Below are positions 16,537-24,988 of a DNA stretch of 64,000 nt, in pieces. The notes under the pieces are model-generated. The model saw only the letters and a list, made by a program, of their open reading frames with translations. It did not search any database and was not told the origin of the DNA. The stretch comes from Polaribacter sp. IC073 (GTDB lineage Bacteria; Bacteroidota; Bacteroidia; Flavobacteriales; Flavobacteriaceae), in NCBI RefSeq assembly GCF_007997075.1, contig NZ_VORS01000009.1, positions 62,001-126,000 of the forward strand, written 5' to 3'. Both the position numbers and the translations under genes were made by a program. Numbering within the stretch: the first letter of the stretch is position 1; each line of letters starts with the position of its first letter.

Positions 16537-17721
16537 ATGAATATTTTAGTTCTAAACGCAGGTTCTTCTTCTTTAAAATATCAAGTAATTGAGATGCCAA
16601 GTGAAACTGTAAAATGTGTGGGTTTGGTGGAGAGAATTGGTATGGAAGATGCCATTTTTACACATGAAAAAGAGGGTGAAAAACATTCTGAAACAGCACC
16701 TATTTTAAATCATGAGGCTGGTCTACAGAAAGTTGCAAAAATATTATTAGATAAAAAAATAGGTGTCATTAATTCTGTAGCTGAAATTAAAGCAGTTGGT
16801 CACCGCGTTGTTCATGGCGGAAGTAAATTTAGCAAAACCGTTTTTGTAAACAAAGTAGTTAAAGATAGTATTCGGAATTTGTTTGATTTAGCACCTTTGC
16901 ATAATCCTGCAAACTTAACAGGAATAGAAATTGCAGAAACCATTTTTACAACTGCAAAGCAAATTGCAATTTTCGACACGGCATTTCATCAAACAATGCC
17001 CAAAGAAGCCTATCAATATGCAATACCTAATTCATACTTAGAAGACCATAAAATTAGAGCTTATGGCTTTCATGGTACTAGTCATAAATATGTTTCTGAA
17101 AAAGCGATTGCTTATTTAGATAAAAAATCATCAAAAATTATTACCATACATTTAGGAAATGGTTGCAGTATGGCTGCGATTAAAGACGGAAAGTGCATAG
17201 AAACCTCTATGGGGTTTTCGCCAACAAATGGTTTGATTATGGGCACTAGAGCTGGAGACATTGACCAATCTGTTATTTTCTTTTTAATGAAAAAACTGAA
17301 TAAATCTGCAGATGAAGTAAATAATTTATTACAGAAAGAATCTGGGATGTTAGGTTTAACTGGTTTTTCTGATTTAAGAGAAATTGAAGAAAATGCGGTT
17401 AGTGGTGATGAAAAATGTATAAATGCCTTGAAATTAGCAAGCCATAGAATTAAAAAATTTATTGGTTCTTACGCTGCTATTTTAAATGGTTTAGATGCAA
17501 TTGTTTTTACTGCCGGAATTGGAGAAAATTCAATTCTAACAAGAAAAATGGTTTGCGAAAATTTAGACTTTCTAGGAATTGACCTCAACAGCAATAAAAA
17601 TGAAATAAGGTCGAAAAAAACTAGAGAAATTCAATCTTCAATTTCCAAAGTAAAAATATTAGTAATACCAACAAATGAAGAAATTGAGATTGCAAAACAA
17701 GCGTATCAACTATTAAAATAA
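16537..17721 (+). CDS. ackA: Acetate kinase
   Basis: 394 residues, full length. Signatures of the ASKHA acetate kinase family are NAGSSSLKYQV at the N-terminus, GHRVVHGG, FDTAFHQTMP (catalytic Asp), HLGNGCSMAAI and FTAGIGENS. It makes acetate and ATP from acetyl phosphate and ADP, reversibly. It is placed 2 bases after pta and is followed by a hairpin terminator. Confidence 0.97.
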   Translation: MNILVLNAGSSSLKYQVIEMPSETVKCVGLVERIGMEDAIFTHEKEGEKHSETAPILNHEAGLQKVAKILLDKKIGVINSVAEIKAVGHRVVHGGSKFSKTVFVNKVVKDSIRNLFDLAPLHNPANLTGIEIAETIFTTAKQIAIFDTAFHQTMPKEAYQYAIPNSYLEDHKIRAYGFHGTSHKYVSEKAIAYLDKKSSKIITIHLGNGCSMAAIKDGKCIETSMGFSPTNGLIMGTRAGDIDQSVIFFLMKKLNKSADEVNNLLQKESGMLGLTGFSDLREIEENAVSGDEKCINALKLASHRIKKFIGSYAAILNGLDAIVFTAGIGENSILTRKMVCENLDFLGIDLNSNKNEIRSKKTREIQSSISKVKILVIPTNEEIEIAKQAYQLLK

Positions 17722-17727
17722 AAAAGC

Positions 17728-17752
17728 ATTTCTAAGTAAGACGCTTAGAAAT
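17728..17752. terminator. Convergent terminator between ackA and the T9SS cargo gene
   Basis: ATTTCTAAG and CTTAGAAAT form a 9-bp stem with a 7-base loop. A-rich and T-rich flanks would allow it to serve both strands. Confidence 0.7.
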
Positions 17753-17771
17753 ACTTTTAAAACTGGGGAAC

Positions 17772-18923
17772 TTAATTTTTCAATACTTTTCTAATAGCAA
17801 AATTTCCATTCTCATCTCGAATTTTAAGCATGTAAACTCCATTCACTAGTTTATTTAAATGGAGTTCATTTGTACTTGAAGTGAACACTTTTTTACCAAT
17901 AATATTAAAAACCTCAATATTTATTAAAGTAAAATTACTGTCATCAATTCTTAAAACACCCTTTGTCGGATTAGGATACACAGCAAAGTCTGCTAAAGCA
18001 AAATCATTTACACTTGCAGTTGCGTTGCCATAATAATAAGTAGTTCTATCGGTATTAGAATAACTAGAAGTTAATATTTTATTTATATAAGGATTTCCAG
18101 TAAACAAATAATCTAAACCGGTACTATCTGCAAAAGGATGAATAAAGGAAGACATTAATTTAGAAGTGTCATAAGTTACAGTTTCATTGCCTCCAACAAC
18201 CCAAACACCATTATCTATATAAGAATTTTTCTCGTTTATAACATTCCCATTCCCGTCATACACATATTCAGATTTATCATCATCAACGTACATTGTACCA
18301 TCCCATATTTTAGAAAGCTCTAAAGAAACTTTATTGCTCGCAGTATATGAAAAAGTAGTCTTGTCTGATTTTTGCCAATTAGCACCGTCCCATTCCTCAT
18401 AAACATAATGAGCAATTGTATTATTTCCATTGTAAGAAAGAATCGTTCTATCTTCTAAAACAAAAGCAGTACCATTCCATTTATAACCAATTCCATCAGA
18501 AATCTTATTGTTAGTATTGTAATTTATCTGAAACTTAGCCGCTACAAGCCATTGATTATTTGTCCATTTATAATCCATAAACTCACTAACGTTTCCATTA
18601 GTATTGTAGGTGTACTCAGATTTTATTCCATTTACATAAGAACTTGTATTCACGTTCCATTCTCTTTCTATGGATTTAGTTAGCTCATTATTGGAATTAT
18701 AGGTATATGAAATATCATCTACATTAGTCCAAGCTGCATTAGATTCATTCCAATTTTGATACGTTTGGTTTGAAAGGTATCCGTTGTTATAACCATAAAC
18801 TTTTTGATAGCTTTTTTTCCAAATGCCTCCATCTTCATATTCACTTAAAGAAGAAGTGAGTTTTACCTGCCCAAACAAAGAAATAGTTAATAATGTAAAA
18901 ATTAAAAAAGTAGTTTTCTTCAT
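17772..18923 (-). CDS. Secreted T9SS type A sorting-domain protein with tryptophan-rich repeats
   Basis: 383 residues. An N-terminal signal peptide (MKKTTFLIFTLLTISLFGQ) leads to six or so imperfect repeats of about 35-38 residues (about 30-270). Each carries a W-NG/NN-W core and Y-Y-NSNN/NTNGN turns, as in IKSEYTYNTNGNVSEFMDYKWTNNQWLV. The last 75 residues are a Por secretion tail (DFAVYPNPTKGVLRI ... GVYMLKIRDENGNFAIRKVLKN). The protein is exported by Sec and T9SS to the cell surface or medium. The ligand is unknown. Confidence 0.88.
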   Translation of the reverse strand: MKKTTFLIFTLLTISLFGQVKLTSSLSEYEDGGIWKKSYQKVYGYNNGYLSNQTYQNWNESNAAWTNVDDISYTYNSNNELTKSIEREWNVNTSSYVNGIKSEYTYNTNGNVSEFMDYKWTNNQWLVAAKFQINYNTNNKISDGIGYKWNGTAFVLEDRTILSYNGNNTIAHYVYEEWDGANWQKSDKTTFSYTASNKVSLELSKIWDGTMYVDDDKSEYVYDGNGNVINEKNSYIDNGVWVVGGNETVTYDTSKLMSSFIHPFADSTGLDYLFTGNPYINKILTSSYSNTDRTTYYYGNATASVNDFALADFAVYPNPTKGVLRIDDSNFTLINIEVFNIIGKKVFTSSTNELHLNKLVNGVYMLKIRDENGNFAIRKVLKN

Positions 18924-18948
18924 GATAGGTTCGGTTTTAAGTTATTAC

Positions 18949-18979
18949 CAAAATTATACTTCTAAAATTAATAAAACAA
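18949..18979 (-). promoter_or_regulatory. Promoter of the T9SS cargo gene
   Basis: On the minus strand TTG (18977-18979), 20 bases, TAATTTTG (18949-18956). The -33 end touches the palindrome at 18979-18996. Confidence 0.6.
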
Positions 18980-18996
18980 TACCTAGTGCTAGGTAT
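18979..18996. promoter_or_regulatory. Candidate operator palindrome
   Basis: ATACCTAG-TG-CTAGGTAT, a perfect 8-2-8 inverted repeat placed between the divergent promoters of the T9SS cargo gene and yebC, abutting the -33 element of the former. Confidence 0.4.
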
Positions 18997-19011
18997 ATTT
19001 AGTTCACAAAT

Positions 19012-19057
19012 CAAGTTTCAAAAAAATTGTGAAACAAGTTTCAAATTTTTACATTTG
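19012..19057 (+). promoter_or_regulatory. yebC promoter with flanking direct repeats
   Basis: TTG (19027-19029), 20 bases, TACATTTG (19050-19057) match the consensus and place the start near 19063. Two exact copies of CAAGTTTCAAA (19012-19022 and 19035-19045, 23 bases apart) flank the -33 element; they could be a regulator's half-sites. Confidence 0.6.
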
Positions 19058-19084
19058 TAAGGATAAATAAAACGAAAAATAGAA

Positions 19085-19801
19085 ATGGGAAGAGCATTCG
19101 AACTTAGAAAAGGACGCAAAATGAAACGTTGGTCAGCGATGGCTAAAACTTTTACCAGAATTGGTAAAGATATTGTAATGGCTATTAAAGAAGGTGGTCC
19201 AAATCCTGATGCAAATTCTAGGCTAAGGGCTGTTATGCAGAATGCGAAAGCTGCAAACATGCCTAAAGAGAATGTAGAGCGTGCGATAAAAAAAGCAACA
19301 GATAAAGATACTGCCGATTATAAAGAAGTCTTATTTGAAGGATATGCACCACACGGTATAGCACTTGTTTTAGAAACGGCTACAGACAATAACAATAGAA
19401 CTGTTGCCAATGTTAGAGCTGCTTTTAATAAATGTGATGGAAATTTAGGTACTTCTGGCTCTGTTATTTTTATGTTTGATCATGTTTGTACCTTCACTGT
19501 AAAAAAAGAAGATATTACGATTGACTTAGAAGAGCTAGAACTAGAGTTAATAGACTTTGAAGTGGAAGAAGTTTTTGATGATGAAGAAGGAGTTATTATT
19601 TATGCCCCTTTTGAGCAATTTGGTGCGATTCAATCTTTCTTTGAAGATGGCAATATAGAAATTTTATCTTCTGGTTTCGAAAGAATACCTACTACAACAG
19701 CGAAGCTTTCAGAAGAGCAGCAAGCAGATGTAGAAAAGCTTTTAGAAAAATTAGAAGAAGATGATGATGTTCAAAACATATACCACTCTATGCAAATGTA
19801 A
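19085..19801 (+). CDS. YebC/PmpR family protein
   Basis: 238 residues. The start MGRAFELRKGRKMKRWSAMAKTFTRIGKDI and the segment ANMPKENVERAIKKA are diagnostic for the YebC/PmpR/TACO1 family. The acidic middle and C-terminal domains follow at normal length. Members act as transcription regulators or help ribosomes over difficult peptide stretches. Single gene with its own promoter and terminator. Confidence 0.93.
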   Translation: MGRAFELRKGRKMKRWSAMAKTFTRIGKDIVMAIKEGGPNPDANSRLRAVMQNAKAANMPKENVERAIKKATDKDTADYKEVLFEGYAPHGIALVLETATDNNNRTVANVRAAFNKCDGNLGTSGSVIFMFDHVCTFTVKKEDITIDLEELELELIDFEVEEVFDDEEGVIIYAPFEQFGAIQSFFEDGNIEILSSGFERIPTTTAKLSEEQQADVEKLLEKLEEDDDVQNIYHSMQM

Positions 19802-19830
19802 TAACAAGTTTTCAAATCTTAATAATAAAC

Positions 19831-19862
19831 AAAAAGTCGTGATAATTAAATCACGACTTTTT
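19831..19862 (+). terminator. Rho-independent terminator after yebC
   Basis: AAAAAGTCGTGAT / ATCACGACTTTTT form a 13-bp stem with a 6-base loop and a T run. Confidence 0.92.
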
Positions 19863-20013
19863 TTTGAATAATCAATATAGTAAGTTCAATCCCCCAATTT
19901 TATCACTATAAAGCCTCTTCTTATTTTACAAAGATACTATTGTTTTAAATTAATTTTTATAAAATAATGCTAACAAATCTACTACATCTTATTTAATTTC
20001 GTAAAAAAACTAC

Positions 20014-20021
20014 TACATTTG
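20014..20021 (+). promoter_or_regulatory. -7 promoter element of the membrane LuxR-type regulator
   Basis: TACATTTG matches TANNTTTG, 28 bases before the ATG at 20050. The -33 region is T-rich without a clear TTG. Confidence 0.45.
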
Positions 20022-20049
20022 CACAACAAAATCCTCTATTGTTTTATAA

Positions 20050-21315
20050 ATGAACAGATTACAATTCGTAAAAAAAACAACCCTATTCCTCATAATTATT
20101 CAATTCAATATTGCTTTTACACAAGAAACATTAATTAAAAACAATAATTCTTGGCACTATTATGATCTTGGTTATTTAGATAACGACTGGATTAAGCTCT
20201 CTGAATTTTCTAATTGGAAGACAGGAAAATCTCCTCTAGGTTATGGTGATGACATCGTTTTTACTGAAATTAGTTTTGGTGGGAAACCTGATAAAAAACA
20301 TATCACCAAATATTTCAAAAAGAAAATTTTTATTGATAAAGAGTATGTTGCTTATCAATTTAAAATTCAAAGAGACGATGGCGCCGTAGTTTACGTAAAC
20401 GGAGTAGAGCTCTTTAAAGACAACATGCCAAACACTGCAATTAACAGCTATACAGTTGCTGTTAATACCATTATAAGCGAGGAAGAGCACGAATTTAAAG
20501 AGCTATTTTTTGATAATAGTATTTTTAAAAAGGGAGAAAACATAATAAGTGTTTCCATTCATCAAGCATACGAGTATTCGAGTGATTGTATTTTTAATCT
20601 CGAATTAATTGCGCATGATAATCACGAAGCTTTATCTTTTGTACTTGCTAATAAGAATAAAACAAATAAAAAGCTTGAGCAGAAAATAATAGATTTGAGC
20701 GCAAAGTTTGAATATGAAAAAATAATACTTCAAAAAGAAAGCTTAGAAAACACCAATTACAATTTAAAGGTTTTAGTGTCTTTAATTAGTATGCTCTTTA
20801 TTATCTCATTGATTGGTTATTATTTTATGTTTGAAAATTTAAAAAAAATACGGAAAGCAAGAAATAATAAGTTAGCAAACCTTAACTCTAAGAACTTAGC
20901 TCAAGATAAAAAACTGATCACATTAACGACAAATTTATTACACAATAAGCAGTATTTTAAAGAAATAAAAGCAGACTTAAAAGGAATTAAAACAGAAGAA
21001 AAAGGAGGTATTAAAGGAATTATTAGCCAAATAGACTATGTTCTAGAGAGAGACGAGGACTGGAATACATTGAAAGAACACTTTAACTCAGTTCATGATA
21101 ATTTTTATGATAACTTGATAAAAAAGCATCCTACAATGTCTGAAACTGAATTAAGACATTGCATGTTTATCAAACTACACATGCAAACAAAGGAAATTGC
21201 TAGAATTTTATTGATAGACCCAAGGTCTGTACAAACGGGAAGGTATAGAATTAAAAAGAAAATGGATTTAAATGAAAATCAAGATTTAAGAGATTATCTA
21301 TTAAATTTAGATTAA
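20050..21315 (+). CDS. Membrane regulator: beta-sandwich sensor, one TM, LuxR-type HTH
   Basis: 421 residues. A signal sequence (1-25) leads to an extracytoplasmic domain (about 30-190). Its GYGDD...ITKYFKKKIFI...FKIQRDDGAVVYVNGVELFKDNMP resembles the jelly-roll module usually found in secreted hydrolases and adhesins. Then come a helical linker, a transmembrane helix (241-260), a coiled coil, and a C-terminal HTH (about 352-421: MSETELRHCMFIKLHMQTKEIARILLIDPRSVQTGRYRIKKKM). The layout suggests direct binding of an outside ligand and response on DNA, with no kinase or receiver domain (inference). Its stop overlaps that of the convergent menE. Confidence 0.82.
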   Translation: MNRLQFVKKTTLFLIIIQFNIAFTQETLIKNNNSWHYYDLGYLDNDWIKLSEFSNWKTGKSPLGYGDDIVFTEISFGGKPDKKHITKYFKKKIFIDKEYVAYQFKIQRDDGAVVYVNGVELFKDNMPNTAINSYTVAVNTIISEEEHEFKELFFDNSIFKKGENIISVSIHQAYEYSSDCIFNLELIAHDNHEALSFVLANKNKTNKKLEQKIIDLSAKFEYEKIILQKESLENTNYNLKVLVSLISMLFIISLIGYYFMFENLKKIRKARNNKLANLNSKNLAQDKKLITLTTNLLHNKQYFKEIKADLKGIKTEEKGGIKGIISQIDYVLERDEDWNTLKEHFNSVHDNFYDNLIKKHPTMSETELRHCMFIKLHMQTKEIARILLIDPRSVQTGRYRIKKKMDLNENQDLRDYLLNLD

Positions 21316-22412
21316 AGTCTAATTAAATCTAGTGTTTGTTTGCGCTGGATTTTTTTAGTTTTGGTTTCAACAAAATTACTTGTAAAATATATTTCTTTTG
21401 GTCTTTCAAACTTAGAAAGCGATTTTAAACCCTTAATCTCATCAACCAACAAACTTTTATAATTTGACTTACTATCTTCAAGCTCAATAATTAACACTAA
21501 CTTATCTCCTAATACTTCATCAGAAATACCTGCAACAAAAAAACGATGCGCTATAATTTTAGCTAATTTTTCTTCAATTTTTTCTGGATGTAATTTAATT
21601 CCTCCAGAATTTATAACGTTGTCAAATCTTCCCAACCATTCGAATTGTGTATCCGAAATTAACTTTACAACGTCATTTGTAAAAATAATTTCATCTGAAA
21701 CCTTTTTGTTACTTATAACTAAACAGTTTCTTTCATCTATATAAATTACAGTATTTGGTAGCGTTTGATAGCTCCCTTTATATAGTGATTCTCTTGTTTC
21801 GCTCAGTTGTGATACTGTGAAATTGTTTAATTTTTTAACTGCGATATGCGTAATTGTTTCCGTCATGCCATACGTGGCATAAAACTCCGTAGCAATGGTT
21901 TGTAACTTTTCTTGAAGTTGGGTTGAAACAACTCCTCCACCAACAATCAATTTTTTAACTTGATGTAACTTCTCAATGGAATTTTCTACCTGTAAAGGCA
22001 CCATTGCAGAAAAATCATATACTTTAGAACACTCTTTTAACGGATTAGCATTAGACTCAACAACATCTAAGTGCCAACCTAAACTAAGCGCTCTTACAAG
22101 CATCATTTTACCTGCAATATATGCTACCGGTAAGCACAACAAAGCCGTTGTTTTTTCTTTTAAGTTGAAAAAATTACCAGTTGCGACAGCAGAATTCTGC
22201 ATCTGCTTTTTTTGCAATTGAATTAACTTTGGTGTTCCTGTAGAGCCAGAAGTTTGCACCAAAACAAACTCTTTTTCTGAAAACCAATCTTCTAAAAAAG
22301 AATGAATTTCTTCAGAAAAAACACGTGAATAGGTTAATAATTCATCTATAGAAGAAAATGAAATATTATTTAATTTAAACTCTTCATGAAAATTATTATT
22401 CTCCAATTTCAT
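21312..22412 (-). CDS. menE: o-Succinylbenzoate--CoA ligase
   Basis: 366 residues, a short acyl-adenylate-forming enzyme. The ATP loop VQTSGSTGTPK (about 52-62), FYATYGMTET and WLGRFDNVINSGGIKLHPEKIE are family motifs. The short length and the nearby menC and menA support MenE, which activates o-succinylbenzoate with CoA in menaquinone synthesis. It overlaps the CPBP gene by 17 bases at its start and the plus-strand regulator by 4 bases at its stop. Confidence 0.88.
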   Translation of the reverse strand: MKLENNNFHEEFKLNNISFSSIDELLTYSRVFSEEIHSFLEDWFSEKEFVLVQTSGSTGTPKLIQLQKKQMQNSAVATGNFFNLKEKTTALLCLPVAYIAGKMMLVRALSLGWHLDVVESNANPLKECSKVYDFSAMVPLQVENSIEKLHQVKKLIVGGGVVSTQLQEKLQTIATEFYATYGMTETITHIAVKKLNNFTVSQLSETRESLYKGSYQTLPNTVIYIDERNCLVISNKKVSDEIIFTNDVVKLISDTQFEWLGRFDNVINSGGIKLHPEKIEEKLAKIIAHRFFVAGISDEVLGDKLVLIIELEDSKSNYKSLLVDEIKGLKSLSKFERPKEIYFTSNFVETKTKKIQRKQTLDLIRL

Positions 22413-23370
22413 CCAATATTCTATAGTTTTCTTTCAAATTAACAGGTTCTATAATTTTACCCGTTAATTTTTCTTTCCAATTACTCCAACCGTATTTATT
22501 TGAAAATAGAAATAACATAAAAGGATATAAAACAAAAACAGGCAAGAACATTTCCCAAGTTACAGACGGGTCTGAAGTATCTATATACAAAGCATCTGTT
22601 TGAAAAACGGTCCAATCTGTCGTTATAAAAAATGCCGCTGTAATATTATTAACTGCATGTAAACCCAAAGCAATTTCTGTTCCTTCATCCATTAAAGTTA
22701 CAATTCCGTAAAACAAACCTGTACCAATATAGAAAACCATGGTTATTTGCCCCAGTTTTGCTACCTCAGGATTTGCACCATGTAATAAACCAAAAACTGC
22801 AGATGTTAAAAGTAAAGGAACCCATCTATTTTTTGCTAAAACTCCAATTCCTTGCATAAAATAACCTCTAAAAAGCAATTCTTCTAAACTTGTTTGAAAT
22901 GGTAAAAACAAAAATGAAATTACAACCAAAATAAAAAACGGAGTTGCATTAAAATTCCAAGTATAGTTTTCTGGTGCTAATAAAATACCGACATAAGACA
23001 TGGCAACCGCTAAAACTCCCCAAACAAAAAAGCCGTAAAAAAAACGTTTCCAATCTACTTTATCTCTACTTGTAATTAAAGAAGTTATGGTTCTTTTATG
23101 AATGTATTTTACCCCAACAAAAAGGAAGATTAAACCAACAAAAAAAGTAAAAATCATTAGAAAAAGAAAAAAATTATTATCTATTCCTGCAGTCATAAAA
23201 CTATCTTCTGAAAATTCAGAGAATTGAGTAAGATTTTCTGATTTTGCTGCGGCTGCCATAACCAAAGGTATAACTCCCAGAACCTGCCAACCAAAAAAGA
23301 CTAATACAATCGTTAAAACCCAGTGATACCATTCGTTTTCCCCCTTGTATGCTTGTTGAATGTAATTCAT
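22396..23370 (-). CDS. CPBP family intramembrane metalloprotease
   Basis: 324 residues with about eight hydrophobic helices. The CPBP (ABI) motifs are present: E163/E164 and R168 in SLEELLFRGYF, and H197 in FGLLHGANPE. Relatives are Rce1-like or act in immunity to bacteriocins or protein maturation. It overlaps menE by 17 bases, and menC starts 47 bases upstream, so it is embedded in the menaquinone run without an obvious role there. Confidence 0.88.
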   Translation of the reverse strand: MNYIQQAYKGENEWYHWVLTIVLVFFGWQVLGVIPLVMAAAAKSENLTQFSEFSEDSFMTAGIDNNFFLFLMIFTFFVGLIFLFVGVKYIHKRTITSLITSRDKVDWKRFFYGFFVWGVLAVAMSYVGILLAPENYTWNFNATPFFILVVISFLFLPFQTSLEELLFRGYFMQGIGVLAKNRWVPLLLTSAVFGLLHGANPEVAKLGQITMVFYIGTGLFYGIVTLMDEGTEIALGLHAVNNITAAFFITTDWTVFQTDALYIDTSDPSVTWEMFLPVFVLYPFMLFLFSNKYGWSNWKEKLTGKIIEPVNLKENYRILDEIGE

Positions 23371-23417
23371 GTTATATCGTTTTCACCTCCCGATTTCGCT
23401 CAAGAAGACATGTTGAA

Positions 23418-24455
23418 TTATAAGTTAAAATTCCAATTTTTAGAATTATTATATTGCAATGTTCCGTTTTTAACCTCTAACGGACTCTCAAAATTATTCG
23501 TAAATAAACCTCCAGTTCCTAAACCTTGCGGCAATTCATTTTTTAAACTGTATGTAAACTGTGCAATTGCATTTAAACCAATATTACTTTCTAAGGCAGA
23601 AGTTATCCACCATTTTGTAGTGTTACTTTCCGCTAGATCTATCCATTCTTTACTTCCAGAGAAACCACCAATCAAACTTGGTTTCAAAATTATAAATTGT
23701 GGTTTTACTGTGTCTATTAGTTTCTTTTTTTCTTCGGAAGAAAAAAGGCCAATCAGTTCTTCATCTAACGCAATTGGCAACGGCGCGTTTTCACACAAAA
23801 AGGCCATTTCTGGTAACTGCCCTTGTTTTATAGGCTGTTCTATTGAATGAATGTCTAATTCTGAAAGTCTTTTTAATTTCTCTAACGCATCTTTAGGTTT
23901 AAAAGCTCCATTTGCGTCTACTCTTAATTCAATTTCTGTAGATGAGAATTCTTTTCTTATCGATTTTAGTAATTCAATTTCCGTATCAAAATCTATTGCA
24001 CCAATTTTCATTTTGATGCAGGAAAAACCAGTTTTTAACTTTTCATGAATTTGAGTTTTCATAAATTGCTTATCTCCCATCCAAACCAAACCATTAATTG
24101 CAATTGCTGCTGTTCCTTTGGTAAATTCTGATGGAAATAACTCGAATTTATCTACGCTTTTTAAGGATAAGAAAGCTTGCTCTAAACCGAATTGAAGAGA
24201 CGGGAAATTAATAATTTCTGCTAATAGTCTTTCTAAACCTAAATTGATGTTTTTACAAACCCAAATTAGCTTTTCTTCATAATTTGAAACATCATCTATA
24301 CTTAAACCTCTAAACAGGCCTGTTTCTCCTATTCCTTTTTTACCATTTTCTTCTAAAATAATAAACCAAGTTTCTTTCGTTCTTAAAATTCCACGAGAAG
24401 TTCCACTCGGATTTTTAAAATTAAGAATGTATTTTTTGTAGGTTGCTTTTATCAA
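23418..24455 (-). CDS. menC: o-Succinylbenzoate synthase
   Basis: 345 residues, enolase superfamily. Expected catalytic and metal residues are visible in order: KMKIG (Lys), RVDANGAF (Asp), SIEQPI (Glu), ALDEE (Asp) and LKPSLIGG (Lys). It dehydrates SHCHC to o-succinylbenzoate in menaquinone synthesis. The SRPBCC gene lies 8 bases upstream and the CPBP gene 47 downstream, forming one run with menA and menE. Confidence 0.9.
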   Translation of the reverse strand: MIKATYKKYILNFKNPSGTSRGILRTKETWFIILEENGKKGIGETGLFRGLSIDDVSNYEEKLIWVCKNINLGLERLLAEIINFPSLQFGLEQAFLSLKSVDKFELFPSEFTKGTAAIAINGLVWMGDKQFMKTQIHEKLKTGFSCIKMKIGAIDFDTEIELLKSIRKEFSSTEIELRVDANGAFKPKDALEKLKRLSELDIHSIEQPIKQGQLPEMAFLCENAPLPIALDEELIGLFSSEEKKKLIDTVKPQFIILKPSLIGGFSGSKEWIDLAESNTTKWWITSALESNIGLNAIAQFTYSLKNELPQGLGTGGLFTNNFESPLEVKNGTLQYNNSKNWNFNL

Positions 24456-24463
24456 AATGAAAA

Positions 24464-24979
24464 TTAATTATTTTCTATGTAATTCTTAAAATTATTCAAA
24501 TAAGATTGATCTTGTTCTTGAAAAGTTCCTTTAAAATAAGGAAACATACATGCCATTATAAAAGATTCACTTTGGCATCTTGCATTTAAGATAATGGTTG
24601 TAACTCCATTTTCTTCAGAAAAAAGATAATCATCTTTCTTTAACATATTTTCAGCATCAAAAAATAACGTTACTTTTTCATTAGGTACATACGCCATAAT
24701 TTTTTCCGTCATTTTAATTTCTTGCCCTTGGTTTAACACGACAATGTCATAAACGTTGCCAATAATTCCAGGGTTTTCGTTAATTGCTTTCACAGATTGT
24801 ATTTCTGGAATCCAGTTTTTAACGCTATCAATTTTTATAAAGTTATTAAACACTTCATTTAGGGGTTTTTCAATAGACACCTTTGCCGAATAGGTAGTTT
24901 CTTTTATCAACAAACCTGTTGCTAAAAACACCACAACTAAAACAGATATTATGGTTAAGATTACTTTTATTGTTTTCAT
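24464..24979 (-). CDS. SRPBCC family protein
   Basis: 171 residues. An N-terminal hydrophobic helix (about 5-25) anchors or exports it. The rest looks like a START/Bet v1 (polyketide cyclase-like) lipid-binding domain (AKVSIEKPLNEVFNNFIKIDSVKNWIPEIQSVKAI). It sits between menA (9 bases) and menC (8 bases). A role in handling prenylated quinone intermediates is possible but not shown. Confidence 0.75.
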   Translation of the reverse strand: MKTIKVILTIISVLVVVFLATGLLIKETTYSAKVSIEKPLNEVFNNFIKIDSVKNWIPEIQSVKAINENPGIIGNVYDIVVLNQGQEIKMTEKIMAYVPNEKVTLFFDAENMLKKDDYLFSEENGVTTIILNARCQSESFIMACMFPYFKGTFQEQDQSYLNNFKNYIENN

Positions 24980-24988
24980 ATATAAATT

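Noticed and set aside
18979..18999. Sigma-70 promoter of enteric type from CTAGGTAT resemblance
   Set aside because: Part of a perfect palindrome, and Bacteroidota promoters have another consensus.
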